NCBI RefSeq assembly: GCF_900109605.1
Contig: NZ_FOAM01000016.1
Location: 62,001 to 126,000, forward strand
Direction: 5' to 3'
DNA from: Xaviernesmea oryzae
GTDB lineage: Bacteria; Pseudomonadota; Alphaproteobacteria; Rhizobiales; Rhizobiaceae
DNA: 64,000 bases
This document shows positions 17,068-27,023 of this stretch, piece by piece. The translations under genes and the position numbers were made by a program. The notes under the pieces are model-generated. The model did not search any database and had not been told where the DNA came from. It saw only the letters and a list, made by a program, of their open reading frames with translations. How positions within the stretch are numbered: position 1 is the stretch's first letter; each line of letters starts with the position of its first letter.

Positions 17068-18458
17068 CAGCCGTGCCCTTCCTTGGTAAAGCTCGAGGAA
17101 ACGCTCTTGCGTTCGTGGAGAAAGGCGCTGGGCTCACGCGAGCCCACGAAACCGCGGGGTTTGAGCACCATGACCACGACCATGGCCAGGCCGAAGATCA
17201 GCATGCGGTAGAGCTCGGGCGTGAAATCGGGCCCGAACACCGCCTTGAGGAAGGTGAGTTCGCGCAGGATTTCCGTTCCGCCGATCATCAGCACGGCCGC
17301 AACGGCGATCCCGACCAGCGACCCCATGCCGCCCAGAACGACGATCGCCAGGATGACGGCCGATTCCAGGAAGACGAAGGATTCCGGCGAGACGAAGCCC
17401 TGGCGGGCCGCGAAGAAGGACCCGGCGAAGCCACCGAACATGGCGCCTGTCGCAAAGGCCGTCAGCTTCGTCGTCACCGTATTGATGCCGAGCGAGCGGC
17501 AGGCGATTTCGTCCTCGCGCAGAGCCTCCCAGGCGCGGCCGACCGGCATGCGCCGCAGGCGGATCGTCACGAAGGCGGTCAGCAGCGCCAGCGCCAGGAT
17601 CACGTAGAACAGGAAGATCTTGTAATAGGCGGCCGACATCGGCAGCCCCCAGACCTTGGCAAAATTGTTCGCCGCACCGACATCGAAGGAATAGATGCCG
17701 AAGATCGAGGCCTTGGCCACGCCCGACACACCGAACGTGCCTTGCGTCACATCCGTCCAGTTGATGAGGACGAGGCGGATGATTTCGCCGAAGGCGAGCG
17801 TGACGATCGCCAGATAGTCCCCCCGCAGGCGCAGGACGGGAAAGCCCAGCACCATGCCCCAGACGGCGGCCAGCAGGCCCGAGAGCGGCAACAACACCCA
17901 GAAGGACAGGCCGAGATGGGTGGACAGCAGCGCATAGGAATAGGCGCCGACCGCGTAGAAGGCGACATAACCGAGATCGAGCAGGCCGGCGAGGCCGACG
18001 ACGATGTTCAGACCCCAGGCCAGCATCACATAGATGAGGATCTGGATGCCGAAATTGTCGACCCACTTCAGCGAGCCCTGCGTGCCGAACAGCGCCACCA
18101 TCAGCGGCGGATAGAGCACCAGCGCGATGATCGCGATGGTGGAAAAATTGCGTCTGAAATAGCTTGGCTGCAGTTCCAGATCCGAGGCTTCGGACTTGGC
18201 CGTGCGCCGGCGCTTCAGGAAGGGCTGTACATAGAGCACGCCGATGAAGCGCGCGACCATGGCCACGCCGACGAAGATGGCGAGCAGTCCCCAGCGCTGG
18301 ACTAGGATCAGCTCGTTGGAAATGTTCTGATCGGTCTTCAGACCGACATAGAGAACGAAGAGGCCGAAGGCGATGATGCCGGCAAAGACGGCCTCGCGCA
18401 GGGCCCGCGCCGTCGATGAAGCTTCGGCACGTGCGGGATTGGCGGAAACAGTGGCCAT
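17067..18458 (-). CDS. livM: LivM/BraE, amino-acid ABC transporter permease
   Basis: A 463-residue inner-membrane permease. About 10 hydrophobic segments are visible, with the LivM markers AWGLNIVVGLAGLLDLGYVA and the cytoplasmic coupling segment VGRAWEALREDEIACRSLGI. The N-terminal ~110 residues, with two extra helices, make it longer than minimal LivM, a common rhizobial form. It lies 4 bp downstream of livH and touches livG. Confidence 0.95.
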   Translation of the reverse strand: MATVSANPARAEASSTARALREAVFAGIIAFGLFVLYVGLKTDQNISNELILVQRWGLLAIFVGVAMVARFIGVLYVQPFLKRRRTAKSEASDLELQPSYFRRNFSTIAIIALVLYPPLMVALFGTQGSLKWVDNFGIQILIYVMLAWGLNIVVGLAGLLDLGYVAFYAVGAYSYALLSTHLGLSFWVLLPLSGLLAAVWGMVLGFPVLRLRGDYLAIVTLAFGEIIRLVLINWTDVTQGTFGVSGVAKASIFGIYSFDVGAANNFAKVWGLPMSAAYYKIFLFYVILALALLTAFVTIRLRRMPVGRAWEALREDEIACRSLGINTVTTKLTAFATGAMFGGFAGSFFAARQGFVSPESFVFLESAVILAIVVLGGMGSLVGIAVAAVLMIGGTEILRELTFLKAVFGPDFTPELYRMLIFGLAMVVVMVLKPRGFVGSREPSAFLHERKSVSSSFTKEGHG

Positions 18459-18462
18459 CTCT

Positions 18463-19365
<903 letters not shown>

Positions 19366-19689
19366 CAATTTTTCCCCGGGGGCCGACGTGACGGAAAGCC
19401 GGCCTATTGTTCTTATTGTCTCCCGCTTTTGCGGTTGAAGGCATTCCATACCGCTTTCGATCGAAAAGGAAAGCACAAAAAATCATCGCGCACATTTTCG
19501 TCGCGATCGCCTAAAATTGTGGCGATTGCACCGTCCAAAGCGCTAAAAACCATGCAGGATTGTCTATTCTCGACGGCTTTTCCGCAGAATCGACCGCTGG
19601 CTATGGTTTTGAAAGCCATACCAGTCCACAGGATCTTCGCATGTGAGCAAGGGCTCACACGCTCAGGCTGCTGGCTCTGCGCGCAGCGA
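19366..19689 (-). other. Intergenic region between soxG and livH
   Basis: A 324-bp stretch with no supported gene. It is more AT-rich near 19480-19620. TGTGAGC-AAGG-GCTCACA at 19642-19659 is a perfect 7-bp stem with a 4-nt loop just after soxG and may end the sox transcript, though it has no T-run. No convincing -35/-10 pair for livH was found by eye. Confidence 0.4.
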
Positions 19690-20241
19690 TCAGGCGGAAA
19701 AGCCGGTCGACAGATCGAACTCGCGGCCCATCCGCTTGAGCGCATCCATCAACGACTGCGCGTAGGATCGCGGCACGAGGATTTCGAAACTGGTGTCGGC
19801 CATACGTGCCAGATGAAGACGGATGCCATGGCATAGCGTGTAACCGGCTGCGCCGATGCCGAAGACATCGGGATGAAGATCGATGCCGATGCCCTTTGCC
19901 AGGATGCGCCGGCTATTGGGGCCGGATAGCCGCAGGCAGATATCCGCGTCGCTGGCATCGAGCACGAAAGCGAGGTCGCCCAGCCGCTCCGCCAGGTCGA
20001 GCGCGAGGGAGCCGTCGGTCCCGGCGTCAACGACCAGCCATTCCTCGACACCGGCAGTCCGAACGCCCTCGATCTGAGCCAGGATGGCCGCCACGGCCGC
20101 CCCTTCGCCCGGCGCGGCCAGCACGCGGCCGACCGCCTGCCGCCGGCAGATGTCGAGATGATCGACCGCACGCACGGGCGAGCTTGCCATACCGGCCAGA
20201 GGATGATGCCAATCGGCCTCAGCGGTCAAAGGCGCATTCAT
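19690..20241 (-). CDS. soxG: SoxG, sarcosine oxidase gamma subunit
   Basis: A 183-residue subunit of heterotetrameric sarcosine oxidase, which converts sarcosine to glycine, transferring the one-carbon unit to tetrahydrofolate and making H2O2. LRLSGPNSRRILAKGIGIDL and the C-terminal half resemble a shortened GcvT-type domain, as expected of SoxG. Its ATG overlaps the soxA stop, giving tight translational coupling. It is the last gene of soxBDAG. Confidence 0.92.
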   Translation of the reverse strand: MNAPLTAEADWHHPLAGMASSPVRAVDHLDICRRQAVGRVLAAPGEGAAVAAILAQIEGVRTAGVEEWLVVDAGTDGSLALDLAERLGDLAFVLDASDADICLRLSGPNSRRILAKGIGIDLHPDVFGIGAAGYTLCHGIRLHLARMADTSFEILVPRSYAQSLMDALKRMGREFDLSTGFSA

Positions 20242-23225
20242 GCGAGATCCTCCGGATCGATCCTGCTGTTGTCGGGGTCGACGAAGACGGGCGAGACGAC
20301 CTCGGCGAGGACCTCTTCATTGTGGAGCTTGTCCCAGACGATCACCCGCTCGCCCAGCCGCTCGCGCCCGGACTTCAGAAGGGCGAGCGCAATGGCATGG
20401 CCGAGCGTTGGCGAGACGCAGGCCGAGGTGACATGACCCTGGTCGTTGAGCGTCGAGGGCTTCGCACCCTCGCGCAGGAGATGCGCGCCGGCGCGCATGG
20501 TGCGGGACCGGTCGACCGGAACGAGACCGACGAGCTGGGCGCGATCGGCGGCCGTCAGCCCATAGCGCTCGGACATGCGCTTGCCGATAAAATCGGCCTT
20601 CTGCTGCGACAGCATCCGCCCGAGGCCGACATCATCCGGCGTCGTGCGGCCATCGAGCTCGGAATGGGTCACATGGCCCTTTTCGATGCGCAGCACATTG
20701 AGCGCCTCAAGCCCGTAGGCCGTGATGCCATGAGGCTGCCCGGCCGCCATCAACGCCCGCGCCACGGCCGGTCCATGGCCTGCCGGCACAGCCAGCTCGT
20801 AAGCCAGCTCACCGGAAAAGGAGATCCGGAACAGCCGGCCCTTCACACCGCTGCGCAGGCGCACCGTCTGCGCAGCGAGCGGCGGGACGGCGGCGCGCCC
20901 GATATCGTCCTCGACCACCGCCTGCAGCACCGCGCGCGCCTTCGGCCCGGCGAGCGACATCTGCGCCCATTGCTCCGTCACCGAAACGAAGCGCACATTG
21001 AGGAACGGCCAGAGAACCTGCGCCGCATGCTCCATGTGCGACATGACCTTGGCCGCCATGCCGGTCGTCGTGGTGATCAGATAATGCTGGTGACCGAGCC
21101 GGCTCACGGTTCCGTCGTCGAAGACCATGCCGTCTTCGCGCAACATCAGACCGTAGCGTGCCTTGCCGACCGGCAGCTTCAACATAGGATTGCAATAGAG
21201 TCGGTTCAGGAATTCGGCAGCGTCCGGGCCGAACAATTCGATCTTGCCCAATGTCGAGACATCGCAGAGGCCGACTGCCTGCCGGACGGTCGTCACCTCG
21301 CGCTCGACGCTGGCGCGCCAGCCGTTTTCCCCGGGCCTGGCGAAATAGGCGGGTCGATGCCACAGCCCCGCCTCGACAAACACGGCCCCTTCGCTCTTCG
21401 CCCAGCCATGCAGCGGCGAATGGCGGTGGGCGACCGCCTCCTCGTCGCGTCCCGCCCCGGCCAAGGCGCCGAAGGAGACCGGCGTGTAGAAGGGGCGGTA
21501 GGTGGTGATGCCGACCTTGTCGGGCGAAAGGCCCTTCATCGCCGCCAGAAGGCCGGAAGCATTGACGCCGGAGAGCTTGCCCTGGTCGGTCGCCATGGCA
21601 TTGGTCGTGTAGCGCTTGGCATGCTCGACATGGCCGAAACCTTCACGCAAGGCGAGCGCCAGATCGCCCGCATGCACATCGTTCTGGAAATCGACGAACG
21701 CCTTGGAGCGCGCGCCCGGCATCAGCCAGACCGGCGCCGCCGGCGTGCTGTCGGACGCTTCGTCATCCACCACGGGCAGATCGGGCAGGCTTGCGCGCCG
21801 GCCCAGTTCGTCTGCAAGGGCGAGGGCTTTTTCGGCGCCGTCGCGCAGGCAGTCGGACAGGGTCCAGACGCCCGCCGCCGCACCGGCTGCCTGGAAAGCC
21901 GGGCCGACATCCGGCGGAAGGAAAGCCTGCAGGGGTTCGGACCAGGATGGCTTGGCGCCACGCTGGCAGGCGAGATGAACGCGAGGATTGAAGCCGCCGG
22001 CGATTGCTACGGCGTCGCAGTCGATCCGCTCCTCGTAGCCGGCGCGCTCGATCACCAGGCCTTCGACCCGCAGCCGCCCCAGCGTATCCACCACCTGCGC
22101 ACCCGCCAGCTGCCGCATGCCCTCGGGCAGGACAAGGCCGGGCGGCGCCACCGCACCGGGCCGCGCGTCAATGAGCGTGCTGACCTGGACGCCGCAGCGG
22201 GCAAGCGCGGCAGCGCTGTGCCAGCCGGAATCGGACGCGGTGACGACAGCCACGCGCCGGCCGACGGCCACGCCGAAACGGGCGGCATAGGCGACGGCGG
22301 CGCTCGCCATCATCACGCCCGGCCGGTCATTGCCGCCGAAGACCAGTGGCCGCTCCTCGGCCCCCGTCGCCAGCAGCGCCCGCTTGGCGACGATGCGCCA
22401 GAGCCGCTCGACCGGCAGCTTGTCCAAGGGAATGGCGACATGCTTCTGCACGCGTTCGACCGCACCGAAGACATTGTCGTCATACCAGCCGAAAACGGTG
22501 GTACGCGGCAACAGCGTCACATTCGGCAGCGCCGACAGCTCTTCCAGAAGATCCTGCGCAAAGACGCTGGCCGGACGTCCGTCGAGCATCTGCGTCTCGC
22601 AGAGGAAACTGCCGCCCAGACGAAAATCCTCGTCCGCCAGCACGACGCGCAGGCCCGCGCGCCCCGCCGTCAGCGCGGCCATCAGCCCTGTTGGACCAGC
22701 GCCGATGACCAGGAGGTCGCAAAAGTGCCAGACCTTCTCATAGGTGTCGGGGTCACGCTTCAGCGTGGTGCGGCCAAGGCCGGCGGCGCGGCGGATCACC
22801 GGCTCGTAAAGCTTTTCCCAGAAAGCGGACGGCCACATGAAGGTCTTGTAGTAGAAGCCGGCCGAAAACAGCGGCGACATCAGATTGTTGATCGCGCCGA
22901 GATCATGCTTCAGCGAGGGCCAGCGGTTCTGGCTGATTGCCGTCAGCCCCTCATGCAGCTCCACCATGGTGGCACGGGCGTTGGGTTCGCGCCGCGTGCC
23001 GCTGCCTGTCGTCACCAGGGCGTTTGGCTCGGCCGATCCTGAAGTGAAGACGCCGCGCGGCCGGTGATATTTGAAGCTGCGGCCCATCAGCAGCTGGTCG
23101 TTGGCAAGCATCGCCGAAGCCAGCGTGTCCCCTGCAAAGCCTGAGAGGCCGGCCTTGTCGAAGGTGAAATTCAGCGGCGCGCCCCGGTCGATCAGGCCGC
23201 CGGAGGTCAGGCGATAGGCGCTCAT
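20238..23225 (-). CDS. soxA: SoxA, sarcosine oxidase alpha subunit
   Basis: A 995-residue cytoplasmic subunit of full family length. The N-terminus carries a 2Fe-2S-ferredoxin-like region (LNFTFDKAGLSGFAGDTLAS), as in the family. A dinucleotide-binding motif, VIGAGPTGLMAALTAGRAGL, lies at about 172-191. The C-terminal ~400 residues are a GcvT-like aminomethyltransferase domain with SPDKVGITTYRPFYTPVSFG at its start, and they bind tetrahydrofolate. Four-base overlaps with soxD and soxG show a single operon. Confidence 0.96.
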   Translation of the reverse strand: MSAYRLTSGGLIDRGAPLNFTFDKAGLSGFAGDTLASAMLANDQLLMGRSFKYHRPRGVFTSGSAEPNALVTTGSGTRREPNARATMVELHEGLTAISQNRWPSLKHDLGAINNLMSPLFSAGFYYKTFMWPSAFWEKLYEPVIRRAAGLGRTTLKRDPDTYEKVWHFCDLLVIGAGPTGLMAALTAGRAGLRVVLADEDFRLGGSFLCETQMLDGRPASVFAQDLLEELSALPNVTLLPRTTVFGWYDDNVFGAVERVQKHVAIPLDKLPVERLWRIVAKRALLATGAEERPLVFGGNDRPGVMMASAAVAYAARFGVAVGRRVAVVTASDSGWHSAAALARCGVQVSTLIDARPGAVAPPGLVLPEGMRQLAGAQVVDTLGRLRVEGLVIERAGYEERIDCDAVAIAGGFNPRVHLACQRGAKPSWSEPLQAFLPPDVGPAFQAAGAAAGVWTLSDCLRDGAEKALALADELGRRASLPDLPVVDDEASDSTPAAPVWLMPGARSKAFVDFQNDVHAGDLALALREGFGHVEHAKRYTTNAMATDQGKLSGVNASGLLAAMKGLSPDKVGITTYRPFYTPVSFGALAGAGRDEEAVAHRHSPLHGWAKSEGAVFVEAGLWHRPAYFARPGENGWRASVEREVTTVRQAVGLCDVSTLGKIELFGPDAAEFLNRLYCNPMLKLPVGKARYGLMLREDGMVFDDGTVSRLGHQHYLITTTTGMAAKVMSHMEHAAQVLWPFLNVRFVSVTEQWAQMSLAGPKARAVLQAVVEDDIGRAAVPPLAAQTVRLRSGVKGRLFRISFSGELAYELAVPAGHGPAVARALMAAGQPHGITAYGLEALNVLRIEKGHVTHSELDGRTTPDDVGLGRMLSQQKADFIGKRMSERYGLTAADRAQLVGLVPVDRSRTMRAGAHLLREGAKPSTLNDQGHVTSACVSPTLGHAIALALLKSGRERLGERVIVWDKLHNEEVLAEVVSPVFVDPDNSRIDPEDLA

Positions 23226-23500
23226 GCCGCCCCTCCCCGTGCAAGCTCCGCCGCATCGGCAACGGACAGCACGTCATGCGTGGCCGTGTTGCGCTCCACC
23301 ACCAGAAAGCGGCGGCAGCCGCCGACATGCTGCCAATGTTCCAGATGCACGCCCTTCGGGTTGGCGCGCAGATAGACATAGGCGTGCCAGGCCTCATCAG
23401 AGGCATCGGAAGCCGGCCGCAGGCGCGTGGCGTCACCGGTCACGGAAAATTCCTCCTTCGGCCTTGGGCCGCAATGAGGACAGGAAATCAGACTTGCCAT
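23222..23500 (-). CDS. soxD: SoxD, sarcosine oxidase delta subunit
   Basis: A 92-residue zinc-binding subunit. Cys7 and Cys10 (CPHC), His58 and Cys62 (GGC) reproduce the Zn ligand pattern of known SoxD proteins. The middle segment YVYLRANPKGVHLEHWQHV is highly typical. It follows soxB after 57 bp and overlaps soxA by 4 bp. Confidence 0.95.
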   Translation of the reverse strand: MASLISCPHCGPRPKEEFSVTGDATRLRPASDASDEAWHAYVYLRANPKGVHLEHWQHVGGCRRFLVVERNTATHDVLSVADAAELARGGAA

Positions 23501-23557
23501 GGATCAGGGTTCCCGGTCGGTGGGACTGGAAGGTCGGGTGAGACGTGGTCGCGCATC

Positions 23558-24808
23558 TCAATGGAGATTGGGCTGCGGCCCGGCGCCGGCCTCGTCGATC
23601 ATGTGGCCACGCTCGAAACGGTCGAGCCGGAAGAAGCGGGCGACGGGGTGCGTCTCTCCCTTGGCGATCAGATGGGCGAAGCAGAAGCCGGACGCCGGCG
23701 TGGCCTTGAAGCCGCCATAGCACCACCCGGCGTTGAGATAGAGATTGTCGATCGGCGTCGGGCTGATGATCGGCGAACCATCCATCGACATGTCCATCAC
23801 ACCGCCCCAGGACCGCAGGACGCGCACGCGCGAAAGCCCAGGAATCATCGCCACGCCCTCCTCCATCACATGCTCGGCGGTCGCGAGATTGCCGCGCTGG
23901 GCATAGGAGCCGAAACCGTCGATCTCGCCCCCGAACACCAAGCCGCCCTTGTCGGACTGGGAAATGTAGAAATGGCCAGCGCCGTAGATGATCACATGGT
24001 CGATGCAGGGCTTCAGCCCCTCGGTGACGAAGGCCTGAAGCACGTGGCTTTCGATCGGCAGGGACAGATCGGCCATCTGCGCCACATGCGAGGAATGGCC
24101 GGCCGCCGCCAGGCCGAGCTTGCCGCAGCCGATGAAGCCGCACGTGGTCTCGACACCAGTAACGCGGCCCGCCTCGCGGCGAATGCCGGTGACCTCGCAA
24201 TTCTGGATGAGATCGACACCCAGCCGGTCGGCGCCGCGGGCATAGCCCCAGGCCACCGCATCGTGGCGCGCCGTGCCGCCCCGCCGCTGCAACAGACCTC
24301 CGAGAATGGGGAAGCGGGCATGGTCGAAATTCAGGAACGGCATCATCCGGCGCACGCCTTCGCGGTCGATCAGCTCAGCCGCCACGCCTTCCATCCACAT
24401 GCCGTTGCCGCGCCGGATCAAGGCATCGCGCTCGCCGTCGCTGTGATAGAGGATCATCACGCCGCGCTGGGACAGCATGACATTGTAGTTCAGCTCCCGC
24501 TCCAGCCCTTCCCAGAGCTTCATCGAGAATTCGTAGAAGGGCTCGTTTCCCGGCAGCATGTAATTGGAGCGCACGATCGTCGTGTTACGGCCGACATTGC
24601 CGGAGCCGAGATAGCCTTTCTCCAGCACCGCCACATTGCGGATGCCGAATTCCCTGGCGAGATAATAGGCCGTGGCCAGCCCATGTCCGCCGCCGCCGAC
24701 GATCACCACGTCATAATGCGGCCTGGGCTCCGGCTCGCGCCAGACGGGTGCCCAACCGAGATTGCGGCCAAGGGCATTCTTCACAAGCGACAGAGCGGAG
24801 TAGCGCAT
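23558..24808 (-). CDS. soxB: SoxB, sarcosine oxidase beta subunit
   Basis: A 416-residue flavoprotein subunit. YDVVIVGGGGHGLATAYYLA (from about residue 32) is the FAD-binding betaalphabeta motif, and the C-terminus GWCYGGFKATPASGFCFAHL is the usual DAO-fold ending. The family also carries a covalent FMN. The start at 24808 gives MRYSALSLVKNALGRNLGW, the standard SoxB beginning; a further 67 upstream codons are spurious. It is first in soxBDAG. No folate or glyA genes follow, unlike some other sox operons. Confidence 0.96.
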   Translation of the reverse strand: MRYSALSLVKNALGRNLGWAPVWREPEPRPHYDVVIVGGGGHGLATAYYLAREFGIRNVAVLEKGYLGSGNVGRNTTIVRSNYMLPGNEPFYEFSMKLWEGLERELNYNVMLSQRGVMILYHSDGERDALIRRGNGMWMEGVAAELIDREGVRRMMPFLNFDHARFPILGGLLQRRGGTARHDAVAWGYARGADRLGVDLIQNCEVTGIRREAGRVTGVETTCGFIGCGKLGLAAAGHSSHVAQMADLSLPIESHVLQAFVTEGLKPCIDHVIIYGAGHFYISQSDKGGLVFGGEIDGFGSYAQRGNLATAEHVMEEGVAMIPGLSRVRVLRSWGGVMDMSMDGSPIISPTPIDNLYLNAGWCYGGFKATPASGFCFAHLIAKGETHPVARFFRLDRFERGHMIDEAGAGPQPNLH

Positions 24809-25178
24809 AGAGGCGATGTTTCCATCTTCTTCATCGGCCTGAGCGAAGAGGCGGCTCCGCCGCTCTCCCAGACCTTCATTCCAACCGGCCGGCGCCTCGA
24901 AAAGGCTTCGACCCTTCAGCGGACTGGCAAAGCCAGGGTCCGGTCGCCATGGCGACGCAGCACAGCTTGGCAATATGCCGCAGGGCAGACAAGGGCAACT
25001 CTGCCACACCCGAACGGAGTTTTGCGTTCACGCCGACTGACGCTTCTGTCGAACCGGCAAAGACGGCGCAGATAAGGCGGAAAGCCGGCTTTTGGCCTTT
25101 TTCCTCCCCGCATCGCGCCGCACGGCGACAATCCCGCTCACGGCTTTTCCCGCCGTCGAGAACAGGAGACATCGACCG
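24809..25178. other. Divergent intergenic region, soxB and DUF2793 gene
   Basis: A 370-bp region that must hold the sox promoter. I see only a short palindrome, AAAGCCGGCTTT, at about 25080-25091 and no supported gene, riboswitch or strong promoter. Confidence 0.35.
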
Positions 25179-26207
25179 ATGAGCGACCGCAGCAGCAATC
25201 TCGACATGCCCTTCATCCTGCCATCCCAAGCGCAAAAACATGTGACGCACAATGCGGCGCTCCAGGTGCTGGACGTCGTGACGCAGCTCGTCGTGGCCGA
25301 TAGTCTTACAGTCCCGCCGGCCAGCCCTGCCGACGGCGCTGTCTTTGCCGTGCTCGCTTCCGCCACGGAAAGCTTTGCCGGCCGCTCGGGCCGTCTCGCG
25401 GTCTATCAGGACGAAGGCTGGTCCTTCCTGACGCCACGCGCGGGCTGGCGTGCCTGGTTTCTCACGGAAAGGAGGCTGAAGGTCTATACCGGCGCCACAT
25501 GGGAGGATGCCGAGACGCTGGGCGCTGCGCCCATGCTCGGCATCCACACGACAGCCGACAGCACGAACAGATTGGCGGTCGCCGCCGCTGCCAGCCTGTT
25601 CTCTCATGATGGGCAAGGCCATCAGATGAAGATCAACAAGGCCGGTCCGGCCGACACCGCGTCGCTCTTGTTCCAGAGCGGCTGGTCGGGCCGCGCGGAA
25701 ATGGGCTTGTCAGGCAATGACGGATTTTCGCTCAAGGTCAGCGCGGACGGCGCCAATTGGGTGACGGCATTGCAATCGGACGGGGCCGGCCATGTTCGCA
25801 TGCCCGCCCGTCCCCTGGTGCGCGCCTCGCTGGGCACGGGCGTCAAGGCTATTGCCGACGGTGCACGCACCGGCTTCGCCGCGCCGGCCCTGAATCAAGG
25901 CGGCTTTACGCTGGGGACGCCGCTTCCCGCCAATGGCGCGCCGCTCGTCGTTCCTGCCACAGGCATCTATCTGCTGGCGCTTTCCGTGGATGCAGCGCCC
26001 TCCAGCAGCTTTTCCGTTTCGGTCGAAGCCAATGCCACGAAGACGCTTGCGACCTATCGCAACACCAGCCCGCCGGCCCAGGTCGATGGCAGCGCGCTTG
26101 GTCTTGCGGCCCTGTCGGCTGGCGACGAATTGACGCTGCACCATGGCGGCAACGCCAGCGTCGATTTCTCGATCGACCGGACGGACCTCATCGTGATCAT
26201 GCTATAG
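25179..26207 (+). CDS. DUF2793 domain-containing protein (phage/GTA-like surface protein)
   Basis: A 342-residue protein of unknown function. Residues about 8-115 match the DUF2793 pattern (LDMPFILPSQAQKHVTHNAA, GRLAVYQDEGWSFLTPRAGW), a family linked to phage tail or gene-transfer-agent-like proteins. The C-terminal ~120 residues are beta-rich and resemble a C1q-like jelly roll (TGIYLLALSVDAAPSSSFSV). I chose the ATG at 25179, with AGGAGA upstream. No other phage or GTA genes lie nearby, so it is an isolated member. There is no obvious signal peptide. Confidence 0.75.
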   Translation: MSDRSSNLDMPFILPSQAQKHVTHNAALQVLDVVTQLVVADSLTVPPASPADGAVFAVLASATESFAGRSGRLAVYQDEGWSFLTPRAGWRAWFLTERRLKVYTGATWEDAETLGAAPMLGIHTTADSTNRLAVAAAASLFSHDGQGHQMKINKAGPADTASLLFQSGWSGRAEMGLSGNDGFSLKVSADGANWVTALQSDGAGHVRMPARPLVRASLGTGVKAIADGARTGFAAPALNQGGFTLGTPLPANGAPLVVPATGIYLLALSVDAAPSSSFSVSVEANATKTLATYRNTSPPAQVDGSALGLAALSAGDELTLHHGGNASVDFSIDRTDLIVIML

Positions 26208-26262
26208 GCGCATCGAGGCCGCCAGCCATTCGCCGTGCAGCAAAGGGCCTGCTTCCGAGGCT

Positions 26263-26670
26263 TCAGCGGCGGTTGGCGGAGACGGCGGCGAGCAGCGTCG
26301 CCATCATATCCTCGTTGAATGGCTTGGTGATGCGCGGCAGGCTGCGGAGCGCCGGCGGAAAGACGGCGCTTTCACCATAACCGGTGACGAAGCCGAAGGG
26401 GGTGCCTCGCGCCGAAAGCTCGTCGGCAAAGGCAAAGCTCGTCTCGCTGCCGAGATTGACGTCCAGGAGCGCGAAATCAAAAGCATGCTCGCCGGCCAGT
26501 TGGCGGGCCTGCTGCGCATTGGTGGCGATTTCCACATGCTCAACACCCAGAGAGCGCAGAATGTCCTCGGCTTCCATGGCAATAATAAAATTGTCCTCGA
26601 GCACGAGAATGCGCTTGATTGGAGCCACGTCTGAAGGCGTCACGAATGTGTCTTCCTGTATCCAATGCAT
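26263..26670 (-). CDS. Single-domain response regulator (CheY-like)
   Basis: A 135-residue receiver with no output domain. ILVLEDNFIIAMEAEDIL gives the acidic pocket, FALLDVNLGSE the phospho-acceptor aspartate, TGYGE the switch threonine and ITKPFNED the lysine. The ATG at 26670 has GAGGGG just upstream; codons further up are not conserved-looking. No kinase is adjacent. In Rhizobiales such proteins often act as phosphate sinks for HWE kinases; one such kinase is encoded at 33246. Confidence 0.85.
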   Translation of the reverse strand: MHWIQEDTFVTPSDVAPIKRILVLEDNFIIAMEAEDILRSLGVEHVEIATNAQQARQLAGEHAFDFALLDVNLGSETSFAFADELSARGTPFGFVTGYGESAVFPPALRSLPRITKPFNEDMMATLLAAVSANRR

Positions 26671-27023
26671 GCGGTGCCCCTCGTCAGAGCGGCAATATGG
26701 GGGCGTCTTACGACAGGTTCGAGTGGGCACGCATTTAAATATGACACATCCCCGTGAAGGAACAGTCAAGCCCTGCCCGCGTTGCCGCCACAGACAGCCA
26801 AGGGACAGGATCAGACAGCATGACTGCAGCGGCACCTCTAACAACGGACGATCCGATGGCGCACAGCAAGGCGTTGGCCGGGCGGCAGTGCCCTCGTGTG
26901 AGGCCCGCTCAGGCCCCATCAGACAGGCCGGAAGAGCGCGCCAGTTGGGCATGCCCGACCGCCCCAGAATTTCCGGCTTGGGGATCCGCCGGCTGATCCT
27001 GACAACCGGTGGGCGGGCCCGTG
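26671..27023. other. Intergenic region, no gene seen
   Basis: A 353-bp stretch between two minus-strand regulator genes. It should contain the promoter of the response regulator. A short AT-rich patch, GCATTTAAATATGACA, lies at about 26729-26744. I see no gene, RNA or clear terminator. Confidence 0.35.

Noticed and set aside
19806-23042. 1078-codon plus-strand open frame opposite soxA/soxG
   Set aside because: SoxA and SoxG are certain on the other strand; the frame is open only because of high GC at third positions.
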